Part shown: piece after piece, positions 20,999 to 28,486 of the stretch
How positions within the stretch are numbered: the first letter of the stretch is position 1
Layout of the letters: each line of letters starts with the position of its first letter
Assembly: GCA_965222745.1 (NCBI GenBank)
Contig: CBDCUW010000005.1
Coordinates: 3,850,722 to 3,914,721, forward strand
Reading direction: 5' to 3'
DNA: 64,000 nt
Origin: CBDCUW01 sp965222745
Lineage (GTDB): Bacteria > Planctomycetota > Planctomycetia > Pirellulales > Pirellulaceae
Notes under the pieces: model-generated
Seen by the model: the letters and a program-made list of their open reading frames with translations, nothing else
Databases searched by the model: none
Told to the model about the DNA's origin: nothing
Program-made: the position numbers and the translations under genes

Positions 20999-21076
20999 AA
21001 AGAAATGCGGGGCGTCCCCCAAAAGGTGGAAAGGCCAAAGCGCCTATCGCTGGCTGAGATTCAGCGCTCGGTGACA
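20883..21076. mobile_element. MITE copy 2 (194 bp) with 7-bp target duplication
   Basis: Same 194-bp unit as copy 1. It is flanked by CAGGACC at 20876-20882 and 21077-21083. The 7-bp duplication has the same length as that of the IS21-like element at 32709, whose ends it shares. Total inserted length is 201 bp, a multiple of three. It supplies a stop (20996-20998) and then an ATG (21005) in the host frame, so the host gene becomes two ORFs. Confidence 0.92.
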
Positions 21077-22120
21077 CAGGACCTGAAGCCGTCACCTGAG
21101 ACTCTCGAATTCGTGATTCATTCCCAGCGCTTTGAAAAGATGGATCGGATCGCAGACGTCATCCGGCGCCGGGAGGAGATTGAAGACGAAACTAAGCTAC
21201 TTAGAGAAGAAGAGAGTCTCCGCAAGGAAAAGGAGAAACTTCGTTCAGTCAGGTTGGAGCAAGAGAAAGAACAGCAGGAGAAGGAGCAGGCCCGCGTATT
21301 GCATTCCTCTAGGATCAGAACCACTGATGGACTCAGACGTGCGATCGCGGATCTCAACAGCACGACGTCTGGTGAAAGAAAAGCACGCTACTTGATCCAA
21401 CAGGGCTGGCCTTTCATCGCTGGTCCCGTTCCAAACGCCGCCTTTGACGATGATGAACACGAATTCTGGACTAAGAGCAAGACATCCAAAGCGCAAACGG
21501 CAGTCCTTTGGCAGGAAGAGCTTCTGGTCAGGTTCTACTACGATCAAGACGATGCAGCTGAACTATTTCTTCACTGGTACATGGTCCATGTTGCTGATGT
21601 CCAGTCCTTCAAGGGGATTTGTCCAAAAACCTTAACCGCAGTTGTTGCGGCCATGCGTCCCGCGATCGAAGCCGTTTTCAGACACTACCCGTCCGCTTTC
21701 GTCACTGGTTCCAAACCACAACAGGCACTCAGAGACCCGTATGACTACAGGTCAAACATTGCCCGGTCTTATCCGGAAGCCACACTGAAGATTTACTCGT
21801 GGCTTCCACTAATCGAACGAACTGCACTGCCTGCTTATCAGCTCCGCTCGCACGCCTTGTATGAGAGAGCAAACCGTTATGATGCACGCATCAAGGACGA
21901 CCTTTCTCTGATGGAACTAAGGCTCGCCAACCTATACGCCACGTATAACAAACAGCGCCTTAGAGACGAATACTGGGCGAAGGAAAAAGACCCTAACTAC
22001 TCGCCTCCAAAACGGATGGCGACTCAACACCAAAAAGCACGGTCATTTCCAGTTGCCTCAGCCGACTACGATCCCTTCGCGAATGATTCGCTTGCACGAG
22101 ATCCCTTTGCAGGCATGTGA
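21005..22120 (+). CDS. C-terminal part of the MITE-split coiled-coil membrane protein
   Basis: It opens with a MITE-encoded ATG (MRGVPQKVERPKRLSLAEIQ) 6 nt after the MITE stop. From about residue 27 (QDLKPSPETLE) it continues the native frame of the gene at 20171. A strongly charged coiled coil (residues 50-100, LLREEESLRKEKEKLRSV) is followed by a globular alpha-rich domain of about 200 aa and a Pro/Ala-rich tail ending DPFAGM. Reinitiation could still produce it as a soluble half. No family recognised. Confidence 0.65.
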   Translation: MRGVPQKVERPKRLSLAEIQRSVTQDLKPSPETLEFVIHSQRFEKMDRIADVIRRREEIEDETKLLREEESLRKEKEKLRSVRLEQEKEQQEKEQARVLHSSRIRTTDGLRRAIADLNSTTSGERKARYLIQQGWPFIAGPVPNAAFDDDEHEFWTKSKTSKAQTAVLWQEELLVRFYYDQDDAAELFLHWYMVHVADVQSFKGICPKTLTAVVAAMRPAIEAVFRHYPSAFVTGSKPQQALRDPYDYRSNIARSYPEATLKIYSWLPLIERTALPAYQLRSHALYERANRYDARIKDDLSLMELRLANLYATYNKQRLRDEYWAKEKDPNYSPPKRMATQHQKARSFPVASADYDPFANDSLARDPFAGM

Positions 22121-22172
22121 TCAATCACACCTCCTGCATTCTTGCTCCTTCTCAACTTGGTTGTTCACGTAC

Positions 22173-22226
22173 ACCAATCCCGTTCGGATTGGTTTGGCTC
22201 ATTGTGTCGCTTGAGCCCTAAAACAT
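22173..22226 (+). promoter_or_regulatory. Structured RNA leader, copy 1
   Basis: Two adjacent hairpins: ACCAATCC-CGTTC-GGATTGGT (22173-22193) and GGCTCA-loop-TGAGCC (22196-22217), followed by CTAAAACAT. The same two-hairpin arrangement with the same spacing, loop-proximal TTGGCTCA and trailing AAAACAT occurs at 22846. Stem 1 differs in sequence but keeps pairing, which supports an RNA structure. It lies about 165 nt before the gene at 22391. Confidence 0.6.
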
Positions 22227-22390
22227 CGCGGCACAGGCAGACTGCCATTCTTCACTTCACTTCGTTTCATCAAGTGCTTCTCGTTGATGGCTTGTCCATC
22301 AATGGGGGGAATTAGATGAAACAACGTCCCTTTCCAGTGATCTACCCCAGGTCGTATCTGGCGAGGGCTTTTCGATGGGAGATTACCGTT

Positions 22391-22762
22391 ATGGCAATCT
22401 TTAACAGAAAGAAGAAGAAAGCGAAGAAGAAGCCTGATGACTTTGTCACAGTTGGACAAACAGAAGCTGGGATTTACTTGCCCAAACACCACGGTGATTG
22501 GGCAAAGTTCCAGTTCAATCGTGTTGTCTATCTGCATGGCAAGAAGCAGGTGTTCCGAAGTTTTGCTCCGGATCACCTACACACGTTGATGCTGCTGCTT
22601 CGAGACACAGCAATCTGGTACTTGGACAAAGGGAGGCTACCCCGGTGGCTGAACGATGAACTGGTAGCAATTGCCGAAACTCTAGCAGCGGCCCACGTTG
22701 CTGTTGGCGAGGCGAGGCAGGTTCATTTTGTTCCTCCAAGCGATCGCCCTTCTAAGAAATAG
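22391..22762 (+). CDS. Small basic protein, 123 aa, unknown
   Basis: Starts at ATG 22391 (MAIFNRKKKK) with GGGAG about 10 nt upstream. A very basic N-terminus (KKKKAKKKP) leads into a globular part (TVGQTEAGIYLPKHHGDWAKFQFNRVVYLHGKKQV and a helical DHLHTLMLLLRDTAIWYLDKGRL). No family recognised. It has a long leader containing RNA hairpins and is closed by a strong intrinsic terminator at 22774, so it is a single-gene transcription unit. The same layout is repeated for the next gene. Confidence 0.6.
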   Translation: MAIFNRKKKKAKKKPDDFVTVGQTEAGIYLPKHHGDWAKFQFNRVVYLHGKKQVFRSFAPDHLHTLMLLLRDTAIWYLDKGRLPRWLNDELVAIAETLAAAHVAVGEARQVHFVPPSDRPSKK

Positions 22763-22773
22763 GCATTCTGCCG

Positions 22774-22814
22774 GACAGGTTCTCAGGGTCCTCCTGAGAC
22801 CTGTCTTTTTTCTT
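22774..22814 (+). terminator. Rho-independent terminator
   Basis: GACAGG-TTCTCAGG pairs with CCTGAGA-CCTGTC, a long near-perfect stem followed by a run of T (TTTTTTCTT). It sits 11 bp after the stop of the gene at 22391. Confidence 0.85.
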
Positions 22815-22845
22815 GTATCACGAGCTCGATTCGTAGTGCAAGAAA

Positions 22846-22896
22846 CGAATCCCTCACGGATTCATTTGGCTCACTGCTCACCGAGCCCAAAAACAT
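22846..22896 (+). promoter_or_regulatory. Structured RNA leader, copy 2
   Basis: GAATCC-loop-GGATTC (22847-22863) followed by GGCTC-loop-GAGCC (22868-22887) and AAAAACAT, the same architecture as 22173-22226. It lies about 177 nt before the gene at 23073. A third hairpin near the gene (CCTGGC-GCGACA-GCCAGG, 23027-23044) has a weaker counterpart in copy 1 at 22347-22361. Confidence 0.6.
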
Positions 22897-23072
22897 GAGC
22901 GGAACCCCAGTGTATCACCGAAGACCTGTCATCTCTCCGAAGGTTTTGAAAAGCACATTTCCATCACACTGCAATTGCAGATGCTGAACGAATTCTGCTC
23001 TCAGGTTTTGCCTTTTCAGGCAGTTCCCTGGCGCGACAGCCAGGTTTTACCAACGCAAAACAAGGAGGAATT

Positions 23073-23312
23073 ATGCAACCAATTATGGACATTGAACTAG
23101 TAGCAACGATTGCGATTCTTGTGGTTGTCTCAGTCGTGGTCTCTGACGGGCTCAAGTTGCTGACTCGACTATTGGATTGGCTTATCCATGGCGAGCCGCT
23201 TTTTGAGGAAGACGGCATCCCGATAAGGCTCTGCAAGAAACTTGTCCGCGCGGTAGCGTGGGTGAGCTACGCAGCGCTTATCTACGGTGCATCGTATCTC
23301 GCATTTACGTGA
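23073..23312 (+). CDS. Small two-TM protein, 79 aa
   Basis: ATG 23073 follows an excellent ribosome site (AGGAGG, 5 nt spacing). Two hydrophobic segments are predicted, at about residues 8-25 (VATIAILVVVSVVVSDGL) and 60-77 (AVAWVSYAALIYGASYLA), with a short soluble loop between (HGEPLFEEDGIPIRL). It has a structured leader like its upstream neighbour and a terminator 10 bp after its stop. Unknown function, possibly a holin-sized or regulatory membrane peptide of the element. Confidence 0.65.
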   Translation: MQPIMDIELVATIAILVVVSVVVSDGLKLLTRLLDWLIHGEPLFEEDGIPIRLCKKLVRAVAWVSYAALIYGASYLAFT

Positions 23313-23321
23313 TGTCACCAA

Positions 23322-23362
23322 CCCCGTTCAGTCGCATTTAGACTGGGCGGGGTTTCTTTTTT
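23322..23362 (+). terminator. Rho-independent terminator
   Basis: CCCCGTTCAGTC (23322-23333) pairs with GACTGGGCGGGG (23341-23352), 10 of 12 Watson-Crick plus G-U pairs, then TTTCTTTTTT. It follows the small membrane protein gene. Confidence 0.9.
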
Positions 23363-23399
23363 CCAGCGTTTGCTTCGGGGCTTTGTCCATGGTACGTCT

Positions 23400-23657
23400 A
23401 TGCATATGGGCAAAAGCTTACTCGCGTACGAACTGTCTTACTGGCCAAGTGACATCATCACGGAGACGTACGAGCTCTTCCTCAAGTGTGAGACACCAGC
23501 TGATGCATTGGTAACCATCTATCTCTTCTGCCTCGCTCTTGCAGTCGCCGTCGCCATCATTCACAACACCTATGTCGCAGCTGGAATCTATGAACCGTTT
23601 TTCCAGGTTTCAGACCTGATCGTTTCCGATCTGTTTCTCTTTCAACGTTCGACGTGA
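23400..23657 (+). CDS. Possible small membrane protein, 85 aa
   Basis: ATG 23400 or 23406 opens a frame with one clear membrane segment (ALVTIYLFCLALAVAVAIIH, about residues 36-55) preceded by an aromatic, acidic segment (YELSYWPSDIITETYELFLK). It lies directly after a strong terminator, so it needs its own promoter, and the ribosome site is poor. Size and composition resemble the small membrane protein at 23073. Tentative. Confidence 0.45.
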   Translation: MHMGKSLLAYELSYWPSDIITETYELFLKCETPADALVTIYLFCLALAVAVAIIHNTYVAAGIYEPFFQVSDLIVSDLFLFQRST

Positions 23658-23891
23658 ACAATCAGATCTACGCTCGTGAGTTCAAAGGGGGAGGGGTCTC
23701 CAGAATCTGCTAAACAAAGCACTCTGTTTCCAGCGGTTGAGCTCCTGGGTCAATTGACCTGGTTTTCCGGTTGTCCGTGCTTCTTATCCCTTCACCGATG
23801 CCCCCATTCGCTACGCAAGCTACGCCCACCGGTGAGGGTCATGCGGATGAAGGGAACGAAGCACTCGCAAACTTGAGTAGTGATCTTTTCT

Positions 23892-23921
23892 TTGATTTCA
23901 GTTACAAGACTGTGCTACTAT
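23892..23921 (+). promoter_or_regulatory. Promoter of toxin-antitoxin pair 1 (leaderless)
   Basis: -35 TTGATT at 23892-23897, an 18-nt spacer, then -10 TACTAT at 23916-23921. The antitoxin ATG is at 23928, so the expected transcription start falls on or next to the ATG. The paralogous pair at 60348 has the same two boxes at the same spacing and distance. Confidence 0.6.
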
Positions 23922-23927
23922 CGATCT

Positions 23928-24155
23928 ATGGCAAAGTCTGACAAAGAACTTGGTCTCTTTCATCGGTTCATTGGCCGCCACCTTGCGAATGGCGATTCAA
24001 TTTCACCCGACGACGCATTGCGAGCCTGGAAGGCACAGGCTGATTCATTGCTGTCCATTCAACGAGGACTTGATGACGTTGCTACCGGCCGAACGACGCC
24101 GTGGAGAGAATTTGATCGAGAGTTTCGAAAGAAAAACGACATCCCGCAAGATTGA
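23928..24155 (+). CDS. Antitoxin of RelE/ParE-type module, copy 1
   Basis: A 75-aa protein starting at ATG 23928 (MAKSDKELGLFHRFIGRHL). It is about 80% identical by eye to the antitoxin at 60348. A helical N-terminus is followed by SISPDDALRAWKAQ and a charged C-terminus (EFDREFRKKNDI) that probably binds the toxin. Such antitoxins neutralise the partner and repress their own promoter. Its stop overlaps the toxin ATG by 4 bp. Its assignment rests mainly on the operon partner. Confidence 0.8.
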   Translation: MAKSDKELGLFHRFIGRHLANGDSISPDDALRAWKAQADSLLSIQRGLDDVATGRTTPWREFDREFRKKNDIPQD

Positions 24156-24478
24156 TGGGATTTCAAGTCGATTTCTCAATCGAAGCAAAGCAGAACATCG
24201 CCGAAATTTATCACTGGATTTGCGAACGCTCGGTGCAGGGTGCAGATCGGTGGTATCAAGAACTTCTCGCCGCAGTCGAATCTCTTGAGATGGCAAGCTC
24301 CGTTCCAGGTCACGTGGCTCCCGAGTCAGAAGAGTTTCCGATCGAGGTACGTCACTCTGTGTTTAAGGTGCCTCGCGGGCGCCCGTATCGCATTGTGTTT
24401 CAGGTAGAGGAGGGGAGGATTCAAGTTCTCTCAGTGCGTGGAAAAGGAATGAAGTACGTTGAGCCGATAGAACATTGA
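24152..24478 (+). CDS. RelE/ParE family toxin, copy 1
   Basis: A 108-aa toxin-fold protein: VDFSIEAKQNIAEIYHWICERS at the start, GADRWYQELLAAVESLE in the helical hairpin, and RHSVFKVPRGRPYRIVFQVEEGRIQVLSVRGKG as the C-terminal beta sheet of the ParE/RelE superfamily. ParE members act on gyrase and RelE members on ribosomal mRNA; which applies here cannot be told. It overlaps the antitoxin by 4 bp. It is paralogous to the toxin at 60575, so cross-talk between the pairs is possible. Confidence 0.88.
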   Translation: MMGFQVDFSIEAKQNIAEIYHWICERSVQGADRWYQELLAAVESLEMASSVPGHVAPESEEFPIEVRHSVFKVPRGRPYRIVFQVEEGRIQVLSVRGKGMKYVEPIEH

Positions 24479-24582
24479 TCCCGGTTGCTGTGACGATTCG
24501 AGACAAGGAGAAGTGACAGCAAGCCATTGTCGTGCTACTTGCGATTGGTCGTGATTTTGGTTTTCGACTGACGAGGTTTCAC

Positions 24583-24852
24583 ATGGCAATGAAGTTTGAT
24601 CCGGGCCAACTCGGAATAACACCAGGGGCTCAAGAGGCGATCCCAAGTGAAGAGGTCCAGGCAGCGTTTAACAGACACGTGCAAGGCGATTGGGGAGACA
24701 CTTGCGACGATGACAGCGCCCAGAACGAATGGGCACTAAAGAATGACGCTCGGTTGTTGTCGGTTTACACGTCGGAGTCCGGCGAAACATTTTGGATCAT
24801 CACAGAAGCTGATCGTTCATCAACTACGATCCTTCTGCCGAGCGAATATTGA
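24583..24852 (+). CDS. Small plasmid/element-associated protein, 89 aa
   Basis: Starts at ATG 24583 with GAGG 8 nt upstream. The sequence (LGITPGAQEAIP, HVQGDWGDTCDDDSAQNEWAL, LLSVYTSESGETFWIITEADRS, TTILLPSEY) matches a widespread family of uncharacterised small proteins common on plasmids and integrative elements. Its role is unknown. It lies after the toxin-antitoxin pair and before an insertion element. This is a family resemblance from memory, not a search. Confidence 0.7.
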   Translation: MAMKFDPGQLGITPGAQEAIPSEEVQAAFNRHVQGDWGDTCDDDSAQNEWALKNDARLLSVYTSESGETFWIITEADRSSTTILLPSEY

Positions 24853-24987
24853 ATAGGTTTTTGTCTACGACCCAAGTTGCTCTAGCGATTGCCGCTGGAG
24901 CGACACGTTTCCCATCATTGGCAATGAGTTGCATCGAGAACTGTACATTGCCAGAAAAATGTGCTATTGATCGCAGTAGTATAGAGA

Positions 24988-26646
24988 CTGCACTTTAGGC
25001 GAGAACATACAGAATGAGCATTCTGGAATTGAAATCTTAGGTGTGATCGTTGCGTGAGGGTACGATAGCGGTCAGCCCGCGAGGCTCATGAGTGTGTCGA
25101 ACATCGCTTTCCTTTTTCGCTTCTCGGATCGGTTGGGTATGTCCACGAAAAATCGTTGGGTCAGCATTTCACCGGCAACCCACCGTCGATGGTCCGCGTG
25201 AGAGGGCCGTCGATCAGGATTGTCCCAGGGACGATGGCTTCGGTCCACCAACACATGGGCTGATCTGTCCCAACACTCCAGTTCGACAAGCGTGTAGAGC
25301 CACCCGCAGACGTTCCAGCAAGCGATGTTCGACCAAACGTTGCGAACTTGCTGCTGCCCAGCGCCCCATACTTCTTTCACATCGTGGAAGTGCTCTTCGA
25401 TCGCCCAGCGATCCGCGGCTGTTTCCAGAATCATTTGCGCGTCCATCTCAGTATCGGTGCTGAAGTATGCTGCCCAACCACCGTCGTTGTGGGTCACCAA
25501 TACCACCCGAATCTCGCCACCGACCATTTCGCTGGTGGCAACAAAGCTCTTGTAGCGGCAGGTCACTTCCTGGCCGCGATGCTCATAGACCAGGGCTTGC
25601 CAACCCTTGCGGTGTCCAGCACGCTTGGAAAGACTGATCCGGTTCTTGCCGTACTTTCGAGGACGCCCACGCTGACCCGGCTTCCGCGCCTGCGGAACGT
25701 CAAACAACTTGGCATCTTTGCGCAGTCGGCTGACCACGGTCACTCCCAATTCCTGCATCGGCAGCAGGAATGGCCGAGCCGCGTACGCACCATCAGCGAC
25801 GACCAAGATCTTTGCAAGAGAGCCCAACCATCGGATGTGGCCTACCAGCTTCTTGACCAACTCGACGGCTAGTTCATGTTTCGTGCGAAATTCCCAACCG
25901 TACTTCTCGCTCAACTGATCGACATCACACATTCGGACGTAGAGAGATGAGAGAATCGGCAGCGCGATGGTGCCCCAAGATAGATGCCGAATCAAGATCG
26001 CCAGACAGACCCAGTTGTGTCCATAAAGCCACTGTCCATCGGCTGGCCCGGGTGTGGGATTGTGATGAACGTTGGCTCCTTCAACACAGCGTCCGTAACG
26101 TTTGGTAGGGCTGTCATCGAGGCCCAGTTTCCAGTAGCCATCAGGCCCCGGATCGAATCGGGCAACGATGCTCGATAGGATCGGTATCATCAGCGATGCA
26201 ACTTTTGGGCCAATCGCGGCAAGTTGATCATAGAAGAAATCCCAATCATCACGGACGCCGGCAGAGCGAAACCAGCTACTGACGGTCCGTCGCGACTTCG
26301 CCAGCATGGCGCCCGCCATGATGATTGGCAGTCGGAACGCACTCCGCGAATCGAGTAGGCGTTGCATCTCCGCGACCAACTTCGCGATGCCTCCAACTAA
26401 CGGTACCTGGGCTTGGCGAGTCGATCGCCGATTTTGATTGCGCTGATTGAGCCGTTTCCGTTTGTCGTGTTGGGAACGCTTCGCTTTCTTGCCATGTCGA
26501 GCTTGTGTTGGTTTTCGAGAACGTTTACGCTTGGCCATCCTTGGCTCTCCGGGAACTGGTGTTGTGTAGTTACCACCTAAATCCCTGAGGGCCGTTTTCG
26601 TTGCAAGACCACTTCACGATCTTCTAAGATTTCCCCTAAAGTGCAG
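24988..26646. mobile_element. IS701/IS4-like insertion sequence with 7-bp target duplication
   Basis: A 1659-bp element with termini CTGCACTTTAGG (24988-24999) and CCTAAAGTGCAG (26635-26646). It is flanked by ATAGAGA at 24981-24987 and 26647-26653. It carries one transposase gene on the minus strand. Insertion was into an intergenic space, and the outer flanks join into the leader of the gene at 26684. Confidence 0.92.
25072..26538 (-). CDS. DDE transposase, IS701/IS4-like
   Basis: A 488-aa transposase. A basic N-terminus (KRKRSRKPTQARHGKKAKR) is followed by a DDE RNase-H-like core. The first acid lies in LGLDDSPTKRYGR, the second in ILVVADGAYAARPFL, and the glutamate in ADRWAIEEHFHDVKEVWG, which resembles the Y-(2)-R-(3)-E signature region of IS4-group enzymes. 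It fills the element between the two terminal repeats and appears intact. IS701 versus IS4 subgroup is uncertain. Confidence 0.88.
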   Translation of the reverse strand: MAKRKRSRKPTQARHGKKAKRSQHDKRKRLNQRNQNRRSTRQAQVPLVGGIAKLVAEMQRLLDSRSAFRLPIIMAGAMLAKSRRTVSSWFRSAGVRDDWDFFYDQLAAIGPKVASLMIPILSSIVARFDPGPDGYWKLGLDDSPTKRYGRCVEGANVHHNPTPGPADGQWLYGHNWVCLAILIRHLSWGTIALPILSSLYVRMCDVDQLSEKYGWEFRTKHELAVELVKKLVGHIRWLGSLAKILVVADGAYAARPFLLPMQELGVTVVSRLRKDAKLFDVPQARKPGQRGRPRKYGKNRISLSKRAGHRKGWQALVYEHRGQEVTCRYKSFVATSEMVGGEIRVVLVTHNDGGWAAYFSTDTEMDAQMILETAADRWAIEEHFHDVKEVWGAGQQQVRNVWSNIACWNVCGWLYTLVELECWDRSAHVLVDRSHRPWDNPDRRPSHADHRRWVAGEMLTQRFFVDIPNRSEKRKRKAMFDTLMSLAG

Positions 26647-26683
26647 ATAGAGAGAAAGTGCAGCGAAACTCAAAGGAGGTCGT

Positions 26684-26932
26684 ATGGAATTTGAAGAACT
26701 AATCAACGGGGCACGAGTACTTCAGTACGCCGAACTGGAATGCCACGGTGCGACCTATCCGGCATTACTGATGCGAAGCCCGGCGGGCGTTTGTTTCCAT
26801 TTGGTGTGCGAGCAGGTTGCACACTATCGGGAGCAGCAATGCGGCACGACCCACACTCATACGGAGCCGGCAGCATTCGATCTGCGGTACGCACCCAACC
26901 TGCCGTTTTCGGGACTGAAGCTAGTCAAGTAA
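26684..26932 (+). CDS. Small unknown protein, 82 aa
   Basis: ATG 26684 has a strong ribosome site (AAAGGAGG, 5 nt spacing). The protein is soluble, with ELECHGATYPALLMRSPAGVCFHLVCEQVAHYREQ and a His-rich THTHTEPAAF. Cys and His residues could bind metal but form no known motif. The IS701-like element inserted about 38 bp upstream and may have separated it from its promoter. No family recognised. Confidence 0.6.
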   Translation: MEFEELINGARVLQYAELECHGATYPALLMRSPAGVCFHLVCEQVAHYREQQCGTTHTHTEPAAFDLRYAPNLPFSGLKLVK

Positions 26933-26974
26933 TCTATAGATGCAGCTTGAAGCCATTGCGTTTCCCACACCTGC

Positions 26975-27005
26975 CCACAGTGAAGCTCTGGGGCCTTCAC
27001 TGTGG
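26975..27005. other. Perfect hairpin in the 26933-27277 intergenic gap
   Basis: CCACAGTGAAG (26975-26985) pairs perfectly with CTTCACTGTGG (26995-27005) across a 9-nt loop. No T run follows, so it is not a standard terminator. The rest of the 345-bp gap to 27277 shows nothing I can name. Confidence 0.6.
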
Positions 27006-27277
27006 ACAGCTATGGAAAACACTCCTTCCAGATTAGTGCCAGCAGATAAAAAAAGGTAGCGACTGTGTATACGTGATCTGAGACCCTCGGATAGGCTCTT
27101 AGAATCGCAGCTGAGTCCAAATTTGAACTGGGAATCGACTAGGTGATAAGATATGAAGGCCGGGAATGATTCGTTTCTTGAAACGCACTCCTATTTCCAT
27201 CCGTACACTGCAATGATTCCTACCTTCGGCACGGCGGACTGTAGTAAAAAAATGCCTTCTAGAACCTGCATATCTCG

Positions 27278-28486
27278 ATGACTCAAATCCGACTCGCAGG
27301 GTTGCTGGACTTCCCGCTTTCTGATGACCTGATGTTCCTACCTGAATGCCCTTATCCAATCGGTGAGGGGCGATTCAGCTGGGTGGGTGTGCAGCATGGG
27401 TACGAATCGGCAACCGGAAGTCTCAACCTCTGTGACCTAACCAGTGGAGACCAACGAAGTTTTGAACTTCCTGGTCGTCCGGGCTTTGCATTTCCGTGCG
27501 AGGCGACTGGTCGTTTTGTTATCGGCTGTGAAAGGTCGGTGGGTTTCTTTGACATCGAAAACGGGAGTTGGCGTCCGTTTATTGATGGGATCGATAGCGA
27601 TGTAGAAAACACCATCATCAATGCAGGGTTGGTGTACGAGGACAACCTGATTTTTGGAACGAAGGACCTAGAATTCGCCACAATGAAAGCAGGTCTGTAT
27701 TTGTTTCGTGGTAGCGACCAAAAGTTAATTCGTCTTCGCGACGACCAAGTCTGTAGCAATGGCAAGGCGATGATTAGCAATGCAGACGGTTGTCGATTGC
27801 TTGATATCGATTCGCCCACGCGCAAAGTGGTCAGCTACCAGATCGACATTGCTGCCGGCATTTTGGGACCACCCGAAGTCGTGCTGGATCTAACTTCAGA
27901 TCCGGCCGTACCCGACGGTGCAATTCTTACTCCTGACCGTAGCGGACTTATCGTGTCGATGTTTCGGCCTGAAGCAGCCGAATATGGCGAGACGCGACTT
28001 TACGATCTAAGTACTGGCCAACTTCGATGCGTCTGGCAAACCCCTGGTTCGCCCCAGAACACCTGTCCTGCTTTGGTTCGCCACGATGGAACGATAAAGC
28101 TCATCATCACGACAGCGAAAGAGCACATGAGCAGTGAGGATCAACGGAAGTGCCCGAACGCTGGCCGACTGTTCGTTGCCGAAACCGATTTTTCCGATCT
28201 CGGCGACAAACTAGCGCCGGTTTTCGTTGATTCGTTGAGTAAGAACCATGAGTCGAATTCGGCGTCGACCGAAAATCCCGAGAGCTTTATAGGAGAAGAT
28301 GATTCGGAACTAGGTCCTCCTAACTTACTAATTGCGTACGACGCTCGACACGTTACACCAGCTGAATACGCCGCCGTTGTCAAAGCGCTCGGTGATATTG
28401 TTCGCGCTGAGGGTGGTGCTGGACTCGTCCATGTTCGCAATGAAGGCTACGACCTCGCAAGAATCGAGGAGTTGGTGCCCGTATGA
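27278..28486 (+). CDS. SMP-30/gluconolactonase-like beta-propeller with small C-terminal module
   Basis: A 402-aa protein. Residues 1-310 read as a six-bladed propeller of the SMP-30/gluconolactonase/LRE type (VGVQHGYESATGSLNLCDL, NGKAMISNADGCRLLDID, AVPDGAILTPDRSGLIVSMF, CPALVRHDGTIKLIITTA). After an acidic linker, a compact module of about 50 aa follows (NLLIAYDARHVTPAEYAAVV, then GDIVRAEGG), which resembles short accessory domains repeated in other bacterial systems. Its stop overlaps the next start as ATGA, so the two genes form one unit. Enzymatic or sensor role is not proven. Confidence 0.6.
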   Translation: MTQIRLAGLLDFPLSDDLMFLPECPYPIGEGRFSWVGVQHGYESATGSLNLCDLTSGDQRSFELPGRPGFAFPCEATGRFVIGCERSVGFFDIENGSWRPFIDGIDSDVENTIINAGLVYEDNLIFGTKDLEFATMKAGLYLFRGSDQKLIRLRDDQVCSNGKAMISNADGCRLLDIDSPTRKVVSYQIDIAAGILGPPEVVLDLTSDPAVPDGAILTPDRSGLIVSMFRPEAAEYGETRLYDLSTGQLRCVWQTPGSPQNTCPALVRHDGTIKLIITTAKEHMSSEDQRKCPNAGRLFVAETDFSDLGDKLAPVFVDSLSKNHESNSASTENPESFIGEDDSELGPPNLLIAYDARHVTPAEYAAVVKALGDIVRAEGGAGLVHVRNEGYDLARIEELVPV

